The position numbers and the translations under genes are program-made. Positions 18,502-26,248 of a stretch of DNA of 64,000 nt are shown here, one piece after another. The notes beneath the pieces were generated by a model. It was not told the DNA's origin. It searched no databases and worked only from the letters and a program-made list of their open reading frames with translations. Position 1 is the first letter of the stretch. The number at the start of each line of letters is the position of its first letter. The DNA is from DASUPK01 sp963747425 (GTDB lineage Bacteria > Actinomycetota > Thermoleophilia > Solirubrobacterales > 70-9), in NCBI GenBank assembly GCA_963747425.1, contig CAVVFJ010000005.1, positions 62,001 to 126,000 of the forward strand, written 5' to 3'.

Positions 18502-19986
18502 ATGGCTGCCTCCGCTCAGTACAGCGTCACCGTCCGCGTCGAACTCGACGCGCGCCAGGAGCCGCTCGGCAAGATCACGGCCCAGATCGCCGAAGCCGGC
18601 GGGGCGCTCCAGTCCGTCGACCTGATTCCGGGCGCGGGGCCGGAGGGCAAGCGCGTACGCGAGTTCACGATCGACGCCAACAGCGCCGAGGCCTGGGAGC
18701 AGATCCTGCGGTCGATTGGCTCCACGCGGGGCGCACGAGTCCTCGGCTTCACCGACCGGACCTTCGAGATGCACAAGAGGGGCAAGATCGAGCAGCACAA
18801 CAAGTACCCGCTGAAGACAAGGGACGACCTCTCGATGGCCTACACGCCGGGAGTCGCCCGCGTCTGCGAGTACATCGCGGAGGACAAGACCAAAGCCTTC
18901 GACTTCACCATCAAGGCCAACACCGTCGCCGTGGTCTCCGACGGCTCCGCGGTGCTCGGCCTCGGCGACATCGGCCCCGAGGCCGCCATGCCGGTGATGG
19001 AGGGCAAGGCGATGCTCTTCAAGGAGTTCGCCCAGGTCGACGCCTTCCCGATCTGCCTGGACACCAACGATCCCGAGGAGATCATCCAGACGGTCAAGCT
19101 GATCGCCCCGACCTTCGGCGGGATCAACCTCGAGGACATCTCGGCCCCGCGATGCTTCGAGATCGAGGAGGCCCTCAAGGAGGAGCTCGACATCCCCGTA
19201 TTCCACGACGACCAGCACGGCACGGCGGTCGTCGTCATGGCGGCCTTGTTCAACTCGCTGAAGATCACCGGCAAGCCGATCGAGAGCCTGCGCGTGCTCG
19301 TGCTCGGCACCGGTGCGGCCGGCGTCGCCTGCACGAAGATGATGCAGGAGTCCGGGATCACCCAGATCATCGGCTGCGATCGCCGTGGAGCGATCTCGAC
19401 GGACCGGGCCGACTACGCCGACGACTCGATGTCGGGCATCAAGCGCTGGTTCGCCGAGAACACCAACCAGGAGAGACTCGCGGGCGGCCCCAACGAGGTG
19501 ATCGAGGGCTGCGACATGTTCATCGGCCTCTCCGGTCCGGGCCTGATCGAGCCCGCCTCGCTGGCGAAGATGAACGACGACGCGATCGTCTTCGCAATGG
19601 CCAACCCGACGCCGGAGGTGATGCCCGAGGATGCCGAGCAGCACGTCCGGATCATGGCCACCGGCCGCTCCGACTACCCGAATCAGATCAACAACGTGCT
19701 CTGCTTTCCCGGGATCTTCCGCGGCGCGCTCGATGCCGGTGCACCGCGGATCACCGAGGAGATGAAGCTTGCAGCAGCCCGGGGAATCGCCGAGGTCGTC
19801 ACCGATGACGACCTGGCCGAGGACTACATCATCCCGTCGGTCTTCAATCGCGACGTAGCGACAAGCGTTGCGCAGGCCGTGGTGGAAGAGGCGAAGGAGG
19901 CGGGCCTGGCCCGTTTCTCAGAGGAAACCGGTACCTATGAGATCGTCGACACCGAAGGAAGCGCCGATGACGGGACGGGCACCTAG
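18502..19986 (+). CDS. NAD(P)-dependent malic enzyme with N-terminal ACT domain
   Basis: 494 residues. Oxidative decarboxylation of malate to pyruvate. The first 85 residues (YSVTVRVELDARQEPLGKI...) look like an ACT regulatory domain. The catalytic part begins at YPLKTRDDLSMAYTPGVARV, with the family's conserved Tyr and Lys (AFDFTIKANTVAVVSDGSAV), metal-binding residues in VFHDDQHGTA, and the Rossmann motif VLVLGTGAAGVACTKMM. It lacks the C-terminal phosphotransacetylase domain of long MaeB proteins. ATG at 18502 is the first in-frame start. The stop overlaps that of the convergent GNAT gene by 4 nt. Confidence 0.94.
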   Translation: MAASAQYSVTVRVELDARQEPLGKITAQIAEAGGALQSVDLIPGAGPEGKRVREFTIDANSAEAWEQILRSIGSTRGARVLGFTDRTFEMHKRGKIEQHNKYPLKTRDDLSMAYTPGVARVCEYIAEDKTKAFDFTIKANTVAVVSDGSAVLGLGDIGPEAAMPVMEGKAMLFKEFAQVDAFPICLDTNDPEEIIQTVKLIAPTFGGINLEDISAPRCFEIEEALKEELDIPVFHDDQHGTAVVVMAALFNSLKITGKPIESLRVLVLGTGAAGVACTKMMQESGITQIIGCDRRGAISTDRADYADDSMSGIKRWFAENTNQERLAGGPNEVIEGCDMFIGLSGPGLIEPASLAKMNDDAIVFAMANPTPEVMPEDAEQHVRIMATGRSDYPNQINNVLCFPGIFRGALDAGAPRITEEMKLAAARGIAEVVTDDDLAEDYIIPSVFNRDVATSVAQAVVEEAKEAGLARFSEETGTYEIVDTEGSADDGTGT

Positions 19987-20507
19987 GCGGCAGGGTCTGA
20001 GCTCGGGACCTCGAGCCTGTAGCGAACCTCCGTGTAGGTGCTCCCGGCGAAGGTCTTCTCCCGGGTGGCGCCGTCCAATGACCAGCCGTTCACCTCGTAG
20101 AAGCCTCGCGACGTGTTCCACTCCGCCGTCCACAGGGTCACCTCGCAGAAGCCGCGGGACGCGATCTCCTCGATGGATGCCGCGAGCAGGGCCTGGCCCA
20201 GCCCCCTGCGCCACTGCGCGGGCTCGGTGTAGAGCCTGTCCAGCAGGGCGACGACAGCCGGGTCCGCGTCGTCATCGGGGCTCGGGCAGAGAACCGCGAA
20301 GGCCGCGACCGCGCCTCTGCGCTCGGCGACGAGACAGACCACGGCGGGATCCGTGATCAGCCTCTCCCACTCCTCGGGAGGCGAGGTGACACCGGCAAGG
20401 CCGACCGGCGACAGGTGCCGAGCCCAAGCGGCGCGACCGGAGCCGAGAAATATCTGTGCGAGCCGAGCTCCCTCACCCGGGCGAGCCTCTCTCACGTCGA
20501 CGGCCAT
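19983..20507 (-). CDS. GNAT-family N-acetyltransferase
   Basis: 174 residues. The acetyl-CoA binding motif is visible as EPAQWRRGLGQALLAASIEEI (R-x-x-G-x-G/A type), followed by LWTAEWNTSRGFYEVNGW, the usual beta-5/alpha-4 segment. The substrate cannot be told. Divergent from the epimerase gene with 43 bases between the starts. Confidence 0.88.
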   Translation of the reverse strand: MAVDVREARPGEGARLAQIFLGSGRAAWARHLSPVGLAGVTSPPEEWERLITDPAVVCLVAERRGAVAAFAVLCPSPDDDADPAVVALLDRLYTEPAQWRRGLGQALLAASIEEIASRGFCEVTLWTAEWNTSRGFYEVNGWSLDGATREKTFAGSTYTEVRYRLEVPSSDPAA

Positions 20508-20534
20508 CAGCAGAACCTAACCGGCGCTCGCGGT

Positions 20535-20540
20535 TAGCAT
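20535..20540 (+). promoter_or_regulatory. Candidate -10 box, leaderless epimerase transcript
   Basis: TAGCAT ends 10 nt before the ATG at 20551 and no Shine-Dalgarno sequence follows it. It fits the TANNNT pattern seen before several lead genes here. Confidence 0.35.
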
Positions 20541-20550
20541 CCGCCGCCGA

Positions 20551-21459
20551 ATGCGCGTTCTCGTCACCGGAGCGACCGGGTTGATCGGTTCGGCCCTCTG
20601 CGACGCCCTGCTCGCCCGAGGCGACGAGGTCGTGGGCCTGACCCGCGATCCCGGCCGCGCCAAGCCGAGCAACCCCACCGTTCGCTGGCACGCCTGGCAG
20701 GCGACCACCGAGCGCCCGCCGCCGGAGGCGCTCGAAGGGGTCGACGCGGTGGTCAACCTGATCGGTGAGGAGATCAACCAGCGCCTCACGGATCGGGCCA
20801 AGGTCGCGATTCGCGAGAGCCGCCTGGTCGGCACGCGCAACCTGCTCCAGGGGATCGAGGCCGCCCCAGAGAAACCCCGCGTCTTCATCGGCCAGTCCGC
20901 GATCGGCTACTACGGCGACCGCGGCGCGCAGATCGTCGACGAGGAGTCCGAGCCGGGAGAGGGCTTCATGGCCGAGATCCCGATCGACTGGGAGCGGGCC
21001 GAGCGCGAGGCGGAGGGAGCCGTCCCGCGAGTGGTGATCTTCCGGACCGGCCTCGTGCTGACCAAGGATGGCGGCCTCGTGAAGCAGCTCCTCATCCCCT
21101 TCAAGCTGGGCGTCGGCGGGCCCATTGCGGGAGGCGAGCAGTTCATGTCCTGGATCCACATCGAGGACGAGGTCGGGCTTCTGCTCTGGGCCCTGGACAA
21201 CGACCGGGTCTCCGGCACGTTCAACGCGACGGCGCCCAATCCGGTCACCAACCGTGAGTTCTCCAAGGCGCTGGGCCGCGCCCTACACCGTCCCGCCTTC
21301 ATGCCGGTGCCGAAGTTCGCCGTCGGCGCGATGCGGGGAGGCGAGCTGGCCGATGCGGTTGCCGGTGGCGCACGCGTGCTGCCTCGGCGGGCCCTCGACG
21401 GCGGTTACGAGTTCCGCCACCCGGAGCTTGACGAGGCCCTGCGCAGCGCACTCCGATAG
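20551..21459 (+). CDS. TIGR01777-family NAD-dependent epimerase (SDR39U1-like)
   Basis: 302 residues. N-terminal nucleotide site VLVTGATGLIGSAL, then VDAVVNLIGEEINQRLT, the active-site segment QSAIGYYGDRG, and a C-terminal DUF1731-like part. It belongs to the atypical SDR group of sugar-nucleotide-epimerase-like proteins whose substrate is generally unknown; members are sometimes linked to cell division inhibition or plastid function, without relevance shown here. First gene of a three-gene plus-strand operon with the dioxygenase 6 bases downstream. Confidence 0.9.
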   Translation: MRVLVTGATGLIGSALCDALLARGDEVVGLTRDPGRAKPSNPTVRWHAWQATTERPPPEALEGVDAVVNLIGEEINQRLTDRAKVAIRESRLVGTRNLLQGIEAAPEKPRVFIGQSAIGYYGDRGAQIVDEESEPGEGFMAEIPIDWERAEREAEGAVPRVVIFRTGLVLTKDGGLVKQLLIPFKLGVGGPIAGGEQFMSWIHIEDEVGLLLWALDNDRVSGTFNATAPNPVTNREFSKALGRALHRPAFMPVPKFAVGAMRGGELADAVAGGARVLPRRALDGGYEFRHPELDEALRSALR

Positions 21460-21465
21460 GTCAAG

Positions 21466-22401
21466 ATGGATCGGATGAAGCTCGAGGGCGTCCACCACAT
21501 CACCGCGATCACCGGCGACGCCCAGAAGAACGTCGACTTCTACGCCGGCGTGCTGGGTCTGCGGCTGGTGAAGAAGACGGTCAACCAGGACGACCCGACC
21601 GTCTACCACCTCTTCTTCGCCGACGAGAAGGGTGACGCGGGCTCCGATCTGACCTTCTTCGAGTACCCCGGCGCCCCTGCCGGCCGCGCCGGCGACGGCA
21701 TGATCAGCGGGATCCGCTGGCGGCTGGGCAGCGACGAGGCGCTCGACTTCTGGGCGGAGCGGCTGGACAGGCACGGCACGGAGACCCGGCTCGAGGACGG
21801 TCATCTGCGATTCGAGGACCCCGAGGGCCTGGCTCACGCCCTCAAGGTGGTCGAGACCGATGACGAGCCCCTGATCGCCGATCACCCCGAGGTCCCTGCC
21901 GAGATGGCCCTGCAGGGCTTCGACGGCGCGCTCGCGTACTCGAGCAACCCGGAGGCGAGCCGTCCGCTGCTCGAGGAGGCGCTCGGCTTCGAGCCCATGG
22001 AGGGCGCCGACGGCCGCGGCTGGGAGGTCCGGGGCGATTCGCGCGGCGGCCTCTGGGGATACGCCGAGCCGCCCGCGGAGCGCGGCCTCCAGGGCGCCGG
22101 CAGCGTCCACCACATCGCCTGGGCCTCCCAGATGGACGACCACGAGGCCTGGCGCGACCGAGTCATCTCGGCGGGCGCGCACCCCACGCCCGTGATCGAC
22201 CGCTTCTACTTCCGCTCGATCTACTTCCGCGAGCCGAGCGGCGTGCTCTTCGAGATCGCCACGCTCGGCCCCGGCTTCACCGTCGACGAGCCGCTCGAAT
22301 CGCTGGGCGAGAAGCTCTCCTTGCCGCCGGACTACGAGCACCTCAGGGAGCAGGTCGAACCGGTCCTGCGGCCGATCAACAACCCGCGTGTCCACGCCTG
22401 A
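21466..22401 (+). CDS. Ring-cleaving dioxygenase/glyoxalase, MhqO-like (VOC superfamily)
   Basis: 311 residues with two VOC modules. The opening KLEGVHHITAITGDAQKNVD, then YAGVLGLRLVKKTVNQDDPT and SDLTFFEY, closely resembles MhqO/YkcA hydroquinone dioxygenases. The second module carries SVHHIAWAS and LFEIATLGPGF, giving the His/His/Glu metal triad. Family knowledge: Fe(II)-dependent cleavage of substituted hydroquinones, part of quinone stress defence. ATG 21466 or 21475 are both possible. Overlaps the esterase start by 14 bases, so the two are co-translated. Confidence 0.88.
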   Translation: MDRMKLEGVHHITAITGDAQKNVDFYAGVLGLRLVKKTVNQDDPTVYHLFFADEKGDAGSDLTFFEYPGAPAGRAGDGMISGIRWRLGSDEALDFWAERLDRHGTETRLEDGHLRFEDPEGLAHALKVVETDDEPLIADHPEVPAEMALQGFDGALAYSSNPEASRPLLEEALGFEPMEGADGRGWEVRGDSRGGLWGYAEPPAERGLQGAGSVHHIAWASQMDDHEAWRDRVISAGAHPTPVIDRFYFRSIYFREPSGVLFEIATLGPGFTVDEPLESLGEKLSLPPDYEHLREQVEPVLRPINNPRVHA

Positions 22402-23107
22402 GCGGCCGCCCGGCGACCGGCCGGGTCAGGTCGTCGAGCTGATTCACCTCACCCGCGAGCCCGCGGGCGAGCCGGAGGGCGCGCTGATCCTGTTGCACGG
22501 CCGCGCCGTCGACGAGCGCGACCTCTACCCGATGCTCGACGAGCTCGACCCGGATCACAAGCTCTTCGGGATGACCCCGGGTGCGCCGTTGACGAACGTC
22601 CCGCCGGGAGGCCGCCACTGGTACGTGATCGAGCAGATCGGTCACCCCGACGAGCAGACGTTCATCGACACCATGGAGAAGCTCTGCCGGTTTCTCGACG
22701 ACGAGCTCCGCCACCGCGGGATCCCCTGGGAGAAGACGGTGATCGGCGGATTCAGCCAGGGCGCGGCGGTCGCCTGTGCGGTCGCGCTGGGCATGGGCCG
22801 CCCGAGGGCCGCGGGCCTCCTGATGATGAGCGGCTTCTACCCGATGGTCCGCGGCTGGAAGCTCGACCCGCGCGCGAAGCGTGGGATGCCCGTCTACGTC
22901 ACTCACGGCGTCTACGACCCCGTCATCCCGGTCGGCTTCGGCCGCAAGGCCCGCGACCTGCTGGAGGAGGGCGGGCTCTACGTCACCTTCCGCGAGGCCA
23001 AGGTCCAGCACTCGATCGACTTCGCCCTGATCCCGGAGATGCGCGACTGGGTCGCCTCGGTGATCTCCGGGCAGCCCGTGATCGAGGGCCCGCCCTCCAC
23101 CCGCTAG
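22388..23107 (+). CDS. Phospholipase/carboxylesterase, MhqD-like (alpha/beta hydrolase)
   Basis: 239 residues. Nucleophile elbow GGFSQGAAVA (Ser), Asp in YDPVIPV and His in QHSIDF complete the triad; LILLHGRAVDERDLYPM is the oxyanion region. It matches the Abhydrolase_2 carboxylesterases that pair with MhqO dioxygenases in Firmicutes. Start GTG at 22388 inside the dioxygenase gene. Likely cytosolic, substrate an ester or lactone product. Converges with the binding-protein gene; the two stops overlap by 4 bases. Confidence 0.85.
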   Translation: MSTPERPPGDRPGQVVELIHLTREPAGEPEGALILLHGRAVDERDLYPMLDELDPDHKLFGMTPGAPLTNVPPGGRHWYVIEQIGHPDEQTFIDTMEKLCRFLDDELRHRGIPWEKTVIGGFSQGAAVACAVALGMGRPRAAGLLMMSGFYPMVRGWKLDPRAKRGMPVYVTHGVYDPVIPVGFGRKARDLLEEGGLYVTFREAKVQHSIDFALIPEMRDWVASVISGQPVIEGPPSTR

Positions 23108-24189
23108 CGGGGCGGGCAGGGGGCACCCAGCGGCATCCGCGCAGCGCCGGCCACTCGGTAGCGCTGGACCATGCACTCGGTGCTGTCGCCGTCCGTGGTG
23201 ATCGCGTAGCTGCCCAGGACCGTGTCGTCACGGTGCGCGCCGAGGACGCCGTTGCGGACGTTGTCGCGGAACGAGGAGGCGTCGTCACCCGCCCCTCGGA
23301 TGGCCTGCAGCGCCAGCTCCATCGCCTCGTAGCCGTATGCCGCGAGTGGGCCCGGCGACCGCCGGAACCGCCGCTCGAACTGGGCAACGAAGTCACGGCC
23401 CGGGAGGCGGCTGGGGTCGAGCTCGGCGCTCACGGCGAGGTTCTCGGGTGCGGAGCCGTAAATGCCGAGGCGCTGCGCGCCGGGCTCGTACACGGCCTGC
23501 TTGCCGGTGTCTCCGGTCACCGCGACATTGCCCGGCGGCTTGCCGGGCATCACCTGAAGCCCGTGCTCGGCGGCCGAGGACTTGAACTCGGAGGCGGCGA
23601 GATTCTGGAAGGCCGAACCGTCGGAGGTCACCGCCGCGCTGGTCGCGCCGAGCTCGGACGCCCAGCTGGCCGCGGCGTCGACGACCACGTCGTCGCCGGG
23701 GACGATCCGAGCGAAGTTGGGCGAGCCCGAGGGCCGGTAGCGGTCGGGCGAGTTCGGATATCCGGCCGCGGGAGCGGTCAAATCGACCGCGCCGGCACCG
23801 GGGGAGACCTGCACCAGCCCGGCGTCGTTCGTGATCGGCACCGAGGCGCGGGTGGGCTCCGAGTCGAGCTCGCCGATGTACGCCGCAGCCGATGAGTCCT
23901 GAACCGCCTGCCGGGCGTTTGCCCCAACCGCCACCGGGTCCCACGGCTTCCCCTTGGCGTCGTCCAGGAACCGGTCCTGGACCTCGATTGGGCCGGCTTT
24001 GCCATGGGCCTGCTCGAGCGCCAGTCGCGCGCCGTCGGCCGCGTCCCGTCCGTCCGGCCCGCGTGGCCCTGTCAGCGGCAGACTGACGTACACGGTCACC
24101 GGCGCCTCGACCTTCGCGGTCCCGGCGATGCCGCAACCGGCGGTGACGAGTGCGAGCACCAGCGCGGCCGGCGCCAGGCGGGGCATCAC
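23104..24189 (-). CDS. Branched-chain amino acid type (LivJ-like) substrate-binding lipoprotein
   Basis: 361 residues. Lipoprotein signal with lipobox LVTAGC near residues 15-20, then the periplasmic-binding type I fold: VYVSLPLTGPRGPDGRDAADGARLALEQ, AYIGELDS, PGRDFVAQFERRF, AYGYEAMELALQAI. No ABC permease or ATPase gene is adjacent, so it is an orphan: the partner lies elsewhere or it acts as a sensor. Its start is 4 bases downstream of the pfk stop, suggesting co-transcription with the kinase. Ligand unknown. Confidence 0.85.
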   Translation of the reverse strand: MMPRLAPAALVLALVTAGCGIAGTAKVEAPVTVYVSLPLTGPRGPDGRDAADGARLALEQAHGKAGPIEVQDRFLDDAKGKPWDPVAVGANARQAVQDSSAAAYIGELDSEPTRASVPITNDAGLVQVSPGAGAVDLTAPAAGYPNSPDRYRPSGSPNFARIVPGDDVVVDAAASWASELGATSAAVTSDGSAFQNLAASEFKSSAAEHGLQVMPGKPPGNVAVTGDTGKQAVYEPGAQRLGIYGSAPENLAVSAELDPSRLPGRDFVAQFERRFRRSPGPLAAYGYEAMELALQAIRGAGDDASSFRDNVRNGVLGAHRDDTVLGSYAITTDGDSTECMVQRYRVAGAARMPLGAPCPPR

Positions 24190-24193
24190 CGCA

Positions 24194-25219
24194 TCAGCCG
24201 AAGAAGACCTCGGCCTCGCGGTAGAGCGACTCCGGGACCGTCTTCAGCTCGGCGGTCGCCTCGGAGAGATCCACCAGTTCGATGTCGGTGCTGCGGAGCG
24301 CGGTCATCTTTCCCCACTGCCCGTCGTGGGCGGCGTCGATCGCGTGCAGGCCGAAGCGCGTGGCGAGCACCCGGTCGAACGCGGTCGGAGTGCCGCCGCG
24401 CTGGACGTGGCCCAGGACCGTGGCTCGCGCCTCGTGGCCGGTGCGCTGCTCGATCTCGCCCTCGAGCCAGTGCGCGATCCCCCCGAGCCGGACATGCCCG
24501 AAAGCATCCGTTGGCGCGCCATCGGCGTCCGGCATGCCGCCCTTGGGCGTGGCGCCCTCGGCGACCACCACGATCGGGGAGTACTGGCTCTCGAAGCGCC
24601 GGACGATGTACTCACAGACCCGGTCGAGGTCGAAATCGATCTCGGGGATCAGGATCACGTTGGCACCGCCGGAGAGCCCGGCGTGGAAGGCGATCCAGCC
24701 GGCGTGTCGCCCCATCACCTCGCAGATCAGCGTCCGCTTGTGGCTCTCCGCCGTCGTGTGAAGCCGGTCGATCGCCGACATCGCGATGTTGACCGCGGTG
24801 TCGAAGCCGAACGTGTAATCGGTGGCGGAGAGGTCGTTGTCGATCGTCTTCGGCACCCCCACGACGTGGACACCCTCCTCGTGCAGCCTGGCGGCCGCTC
24901 CGAGCGTGTCCTCTCCTCCGATCGCGATCAGGCCGTCGACCCCGTCGGCCTTCAGGTTCTCGGTGAGGCGCTCGGCGCCGCCGTCCTCCTTGAAGGGATT
25001 GGTCCGCGACGAGCCGAGGATCGTGCCGCCGCGCGGCAGGATCCCGCGAACCTCCGGAATGCCAAGCGGCGCGCCGAGGCCCTCGAGCGGCCCAGCCCAG
25101 CCGTTGCGATAGCCGACGAAGTCGTGGCCGTACTCCCCGACTCCCTTGCGCACGATGGCGCGGATCACCGCGTTCAGTCCGGGGCAGTCGCCTCCACCGG
25201 TGAGAACGCCGATCCGCAC
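24194..25219 (-). CDS. 6-phosphofructokinase, pyrophosphate-type active site
   Basis: 341 residues, normal for bacterial PFK. Phosphoryl-donor site LTGGGDCPGLN; sugar phosphate site PKTIDNDL and MGRHAGW. At the two donor-specificity positions it has Asp104 (GGEDT) and Lys124 (VPKTIDND), the pair known from PPi-dependent PFK of actinomycetes; ATP enzymes carry Gly104. So PPi as donor is likely, allowing reversible use in glycolysis and gluconeogenesis. GTG at 25219, preceded by a TAGATT box 6 nt upstream. Confidence 0.93.
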   Translation of the reverse strand: MRIGVLTGGGDCPGLNAVIRAIVRKGVGEYGHDFVGYRNGWAGPLEGLGAPLGIPEVRGILPRGGTILGSSRTNPFKEDGGAERLTENLKADGVDGLIAIGGEDTLGAAARLHEEGVHVVGVPKTIDNDLSATDYTFGFDTAVNIAMSAIDRLHTTAESHKRTLICEVMGRHAGWIAFHAGLSGGANVILIPEIDFDLDRVCEYIVRRFESQYSPIVVVAEGATPKGGMPDADGAPTDAFGHVRLGGIAHWLEGEIEQRTGHEARATVLGHVQRGGTPTAFDRVLATRFGLHAIDAAHDGQWGKMTALRSTDIELVDLSEATAELKTVPESLYREAEVFFG

Positions 25220-25225
25220 GCGGTC

Positions 25226-25231
25226 AATCTA
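25226..25231 (-). promoter_or_regulatory. Candidate -10 box of phosphofructokinase, leaderless spacing
   Basis: TAGATT on the minus strand ends 6 nt before the GTG at 25219. That distance puts the transcript start at the start codon, and no Shine-Dalgarno sequence is present. Confidence 0.45.
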
Positions 25232-25265
25232 CCTGGGCCGCGCAACCGGTCGGCTTAGGCCAGCG

Positions 25266-25430
25266 CTACGGGCGGGTCAGCCAGTCGATGAGCGGCTGGG
25301 CGTAGCGGAGCAGCGCGCCGGTGAAGACGCCGCCGAGGAAGAGGAGGGCGTCAACCGGGCCGGGGATGCCCAGTGCGTAGGCGATCACCATCACGCAACC
25401 GCCCAGGACTGTGAAGAGGACTACCTGCAC
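25266..25430 (-). CDS. Small membrane protein downstream of trpA
   Basis: 54 residues from GTG at 25430, 11 bases after the trpA stop. Two hydrophobic helices (about 2-20 and 25-43) are joined by GIPGPVDALLF, with a short tail RYAQPLIDWLTRP. No family recognised. The short gap and same strand suggest it is the last gene of trpFBA. An earlier start is unlikely because the frame upstream has no ATG, GTG or TTG near. Confidence 0.55.
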   Translation of the reverse strand: MQVVLFTVLGGCVMVIAYALGIPGPVDALLFLGGVFTGALLRYAQPLIDWLTRP

Positions 25431-25441
25431 GGCCCGGAAGC

Positions 25442-26248
25442 CTATCTGGCGAGCGCGGCGCGAGTTTCGCTCAGGAAGCCGGTGACGGCGGCGACCGCGG
25501 CGTCGCGATCGGGTGCATCCGCCACCTCGCGGACGAGCCGGGTGCCGATGATGATCCCGTCGGCGATCTCGCCGACGCCTGCCGCCTGCTTCGGCGTCGA
25601 GATCCCGAAGCCGACGGCGACCGGGACGCTCGCCGCCGCCTTGGTGGCCGCGATCAGGTCCGCCAGCTCGCGCGGAAGCTCTTCGCGCTCGCCGGTTACG
25701 CCCTTCGTCGAGACGAGGTAGACGAAACCCTCAGCACGCGAGCAGATCTCGGCGCGGCGCGCCGGTGGGGTGTTGGGCGCGACCAACGGGATCAGCGCGA
25801 GGCCTCGCTGACCGAGGGCATCGGCTAGGGGCTCGCGTTCCTCGAGCGGCAGGTCCGGGACGATCACGCCCGCTGCCCCGGCATCCGCTGCCTGGTCGGC
25901 AAGCTCGGCATGGCCGGCGGCCAGAACCATGTTCGCGTAGACCATCAGCGCAACGGGGACGCTCTCGGAGACGGCCTTGCAGGTCTCCAGCACGGACTCG
26001 AGAGTTGCCCCGGCCTTCAATGCTGCGGTATCCGCGGCGTGGATCACGGGCCCGTCGGCGAGCGGATCGGAGAACGGAACCCCCAGCTCGATCAGGTCCG
26101 CACCGGCGTCGACGTAGGCGCGGGCGACGGCGGTCGCGGTCTCATGGTCGGGGAATCCGCCCATCAGGTAGGGCATCAGCGCCGCGCGACCGTCCTCGCG
26201 TGCCGCCGCGAACGCGCCTTCGATTGAGGTGGTGGTCGCTTCAGCCAT
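25442..26248 (-). CDS. trpA: Tryptophan synthase alpha subunit
   Basis: 268 residues, full length. Cleaves indole-3-glycerol phosphate and passes indole to TrpB. The catalytic Glu sits in LIELGVPFSDPLADGPVI, and LPLEER and FVYLVSTKGVTG are the family's loop segments; GFGIST binds the phosphate. ATG at 26248 overlaps the trpB end by 8 bases. Part of trpF-trpB-trpA. Confidence 0.97.
   Translation of the reverse strand: MAEATTTSIEGAFAAAREDGRAALMPYLMGGFPDHETATAVARAYVDAGADLIELGVPFSDPLADGPVIHAADTAALKAGATLESVLETCKAVSESVPVALMVYANMVLAAGHAELADQAADAGAAGVIVPDLPLEEREPLADALGQRGLALIPLVAPNTPPARRAEICSRAEGFVYLVSTKGVTGEREELPRELADLIAATKAAASVPVAVGFGISTPKQAAGVGEIADGIIIGTRLVREVADAPDRDAAVAAVTGFLSETRAALAR

Noticed and set aside
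23100..23111. Palindrome CCCGCTAGCGGG at the convergent esterase/binding-protein junction
   Set aside because: There is no loop, so it cannot form a hairpin terminator; it contains the overlapping stop codons and may be chance.
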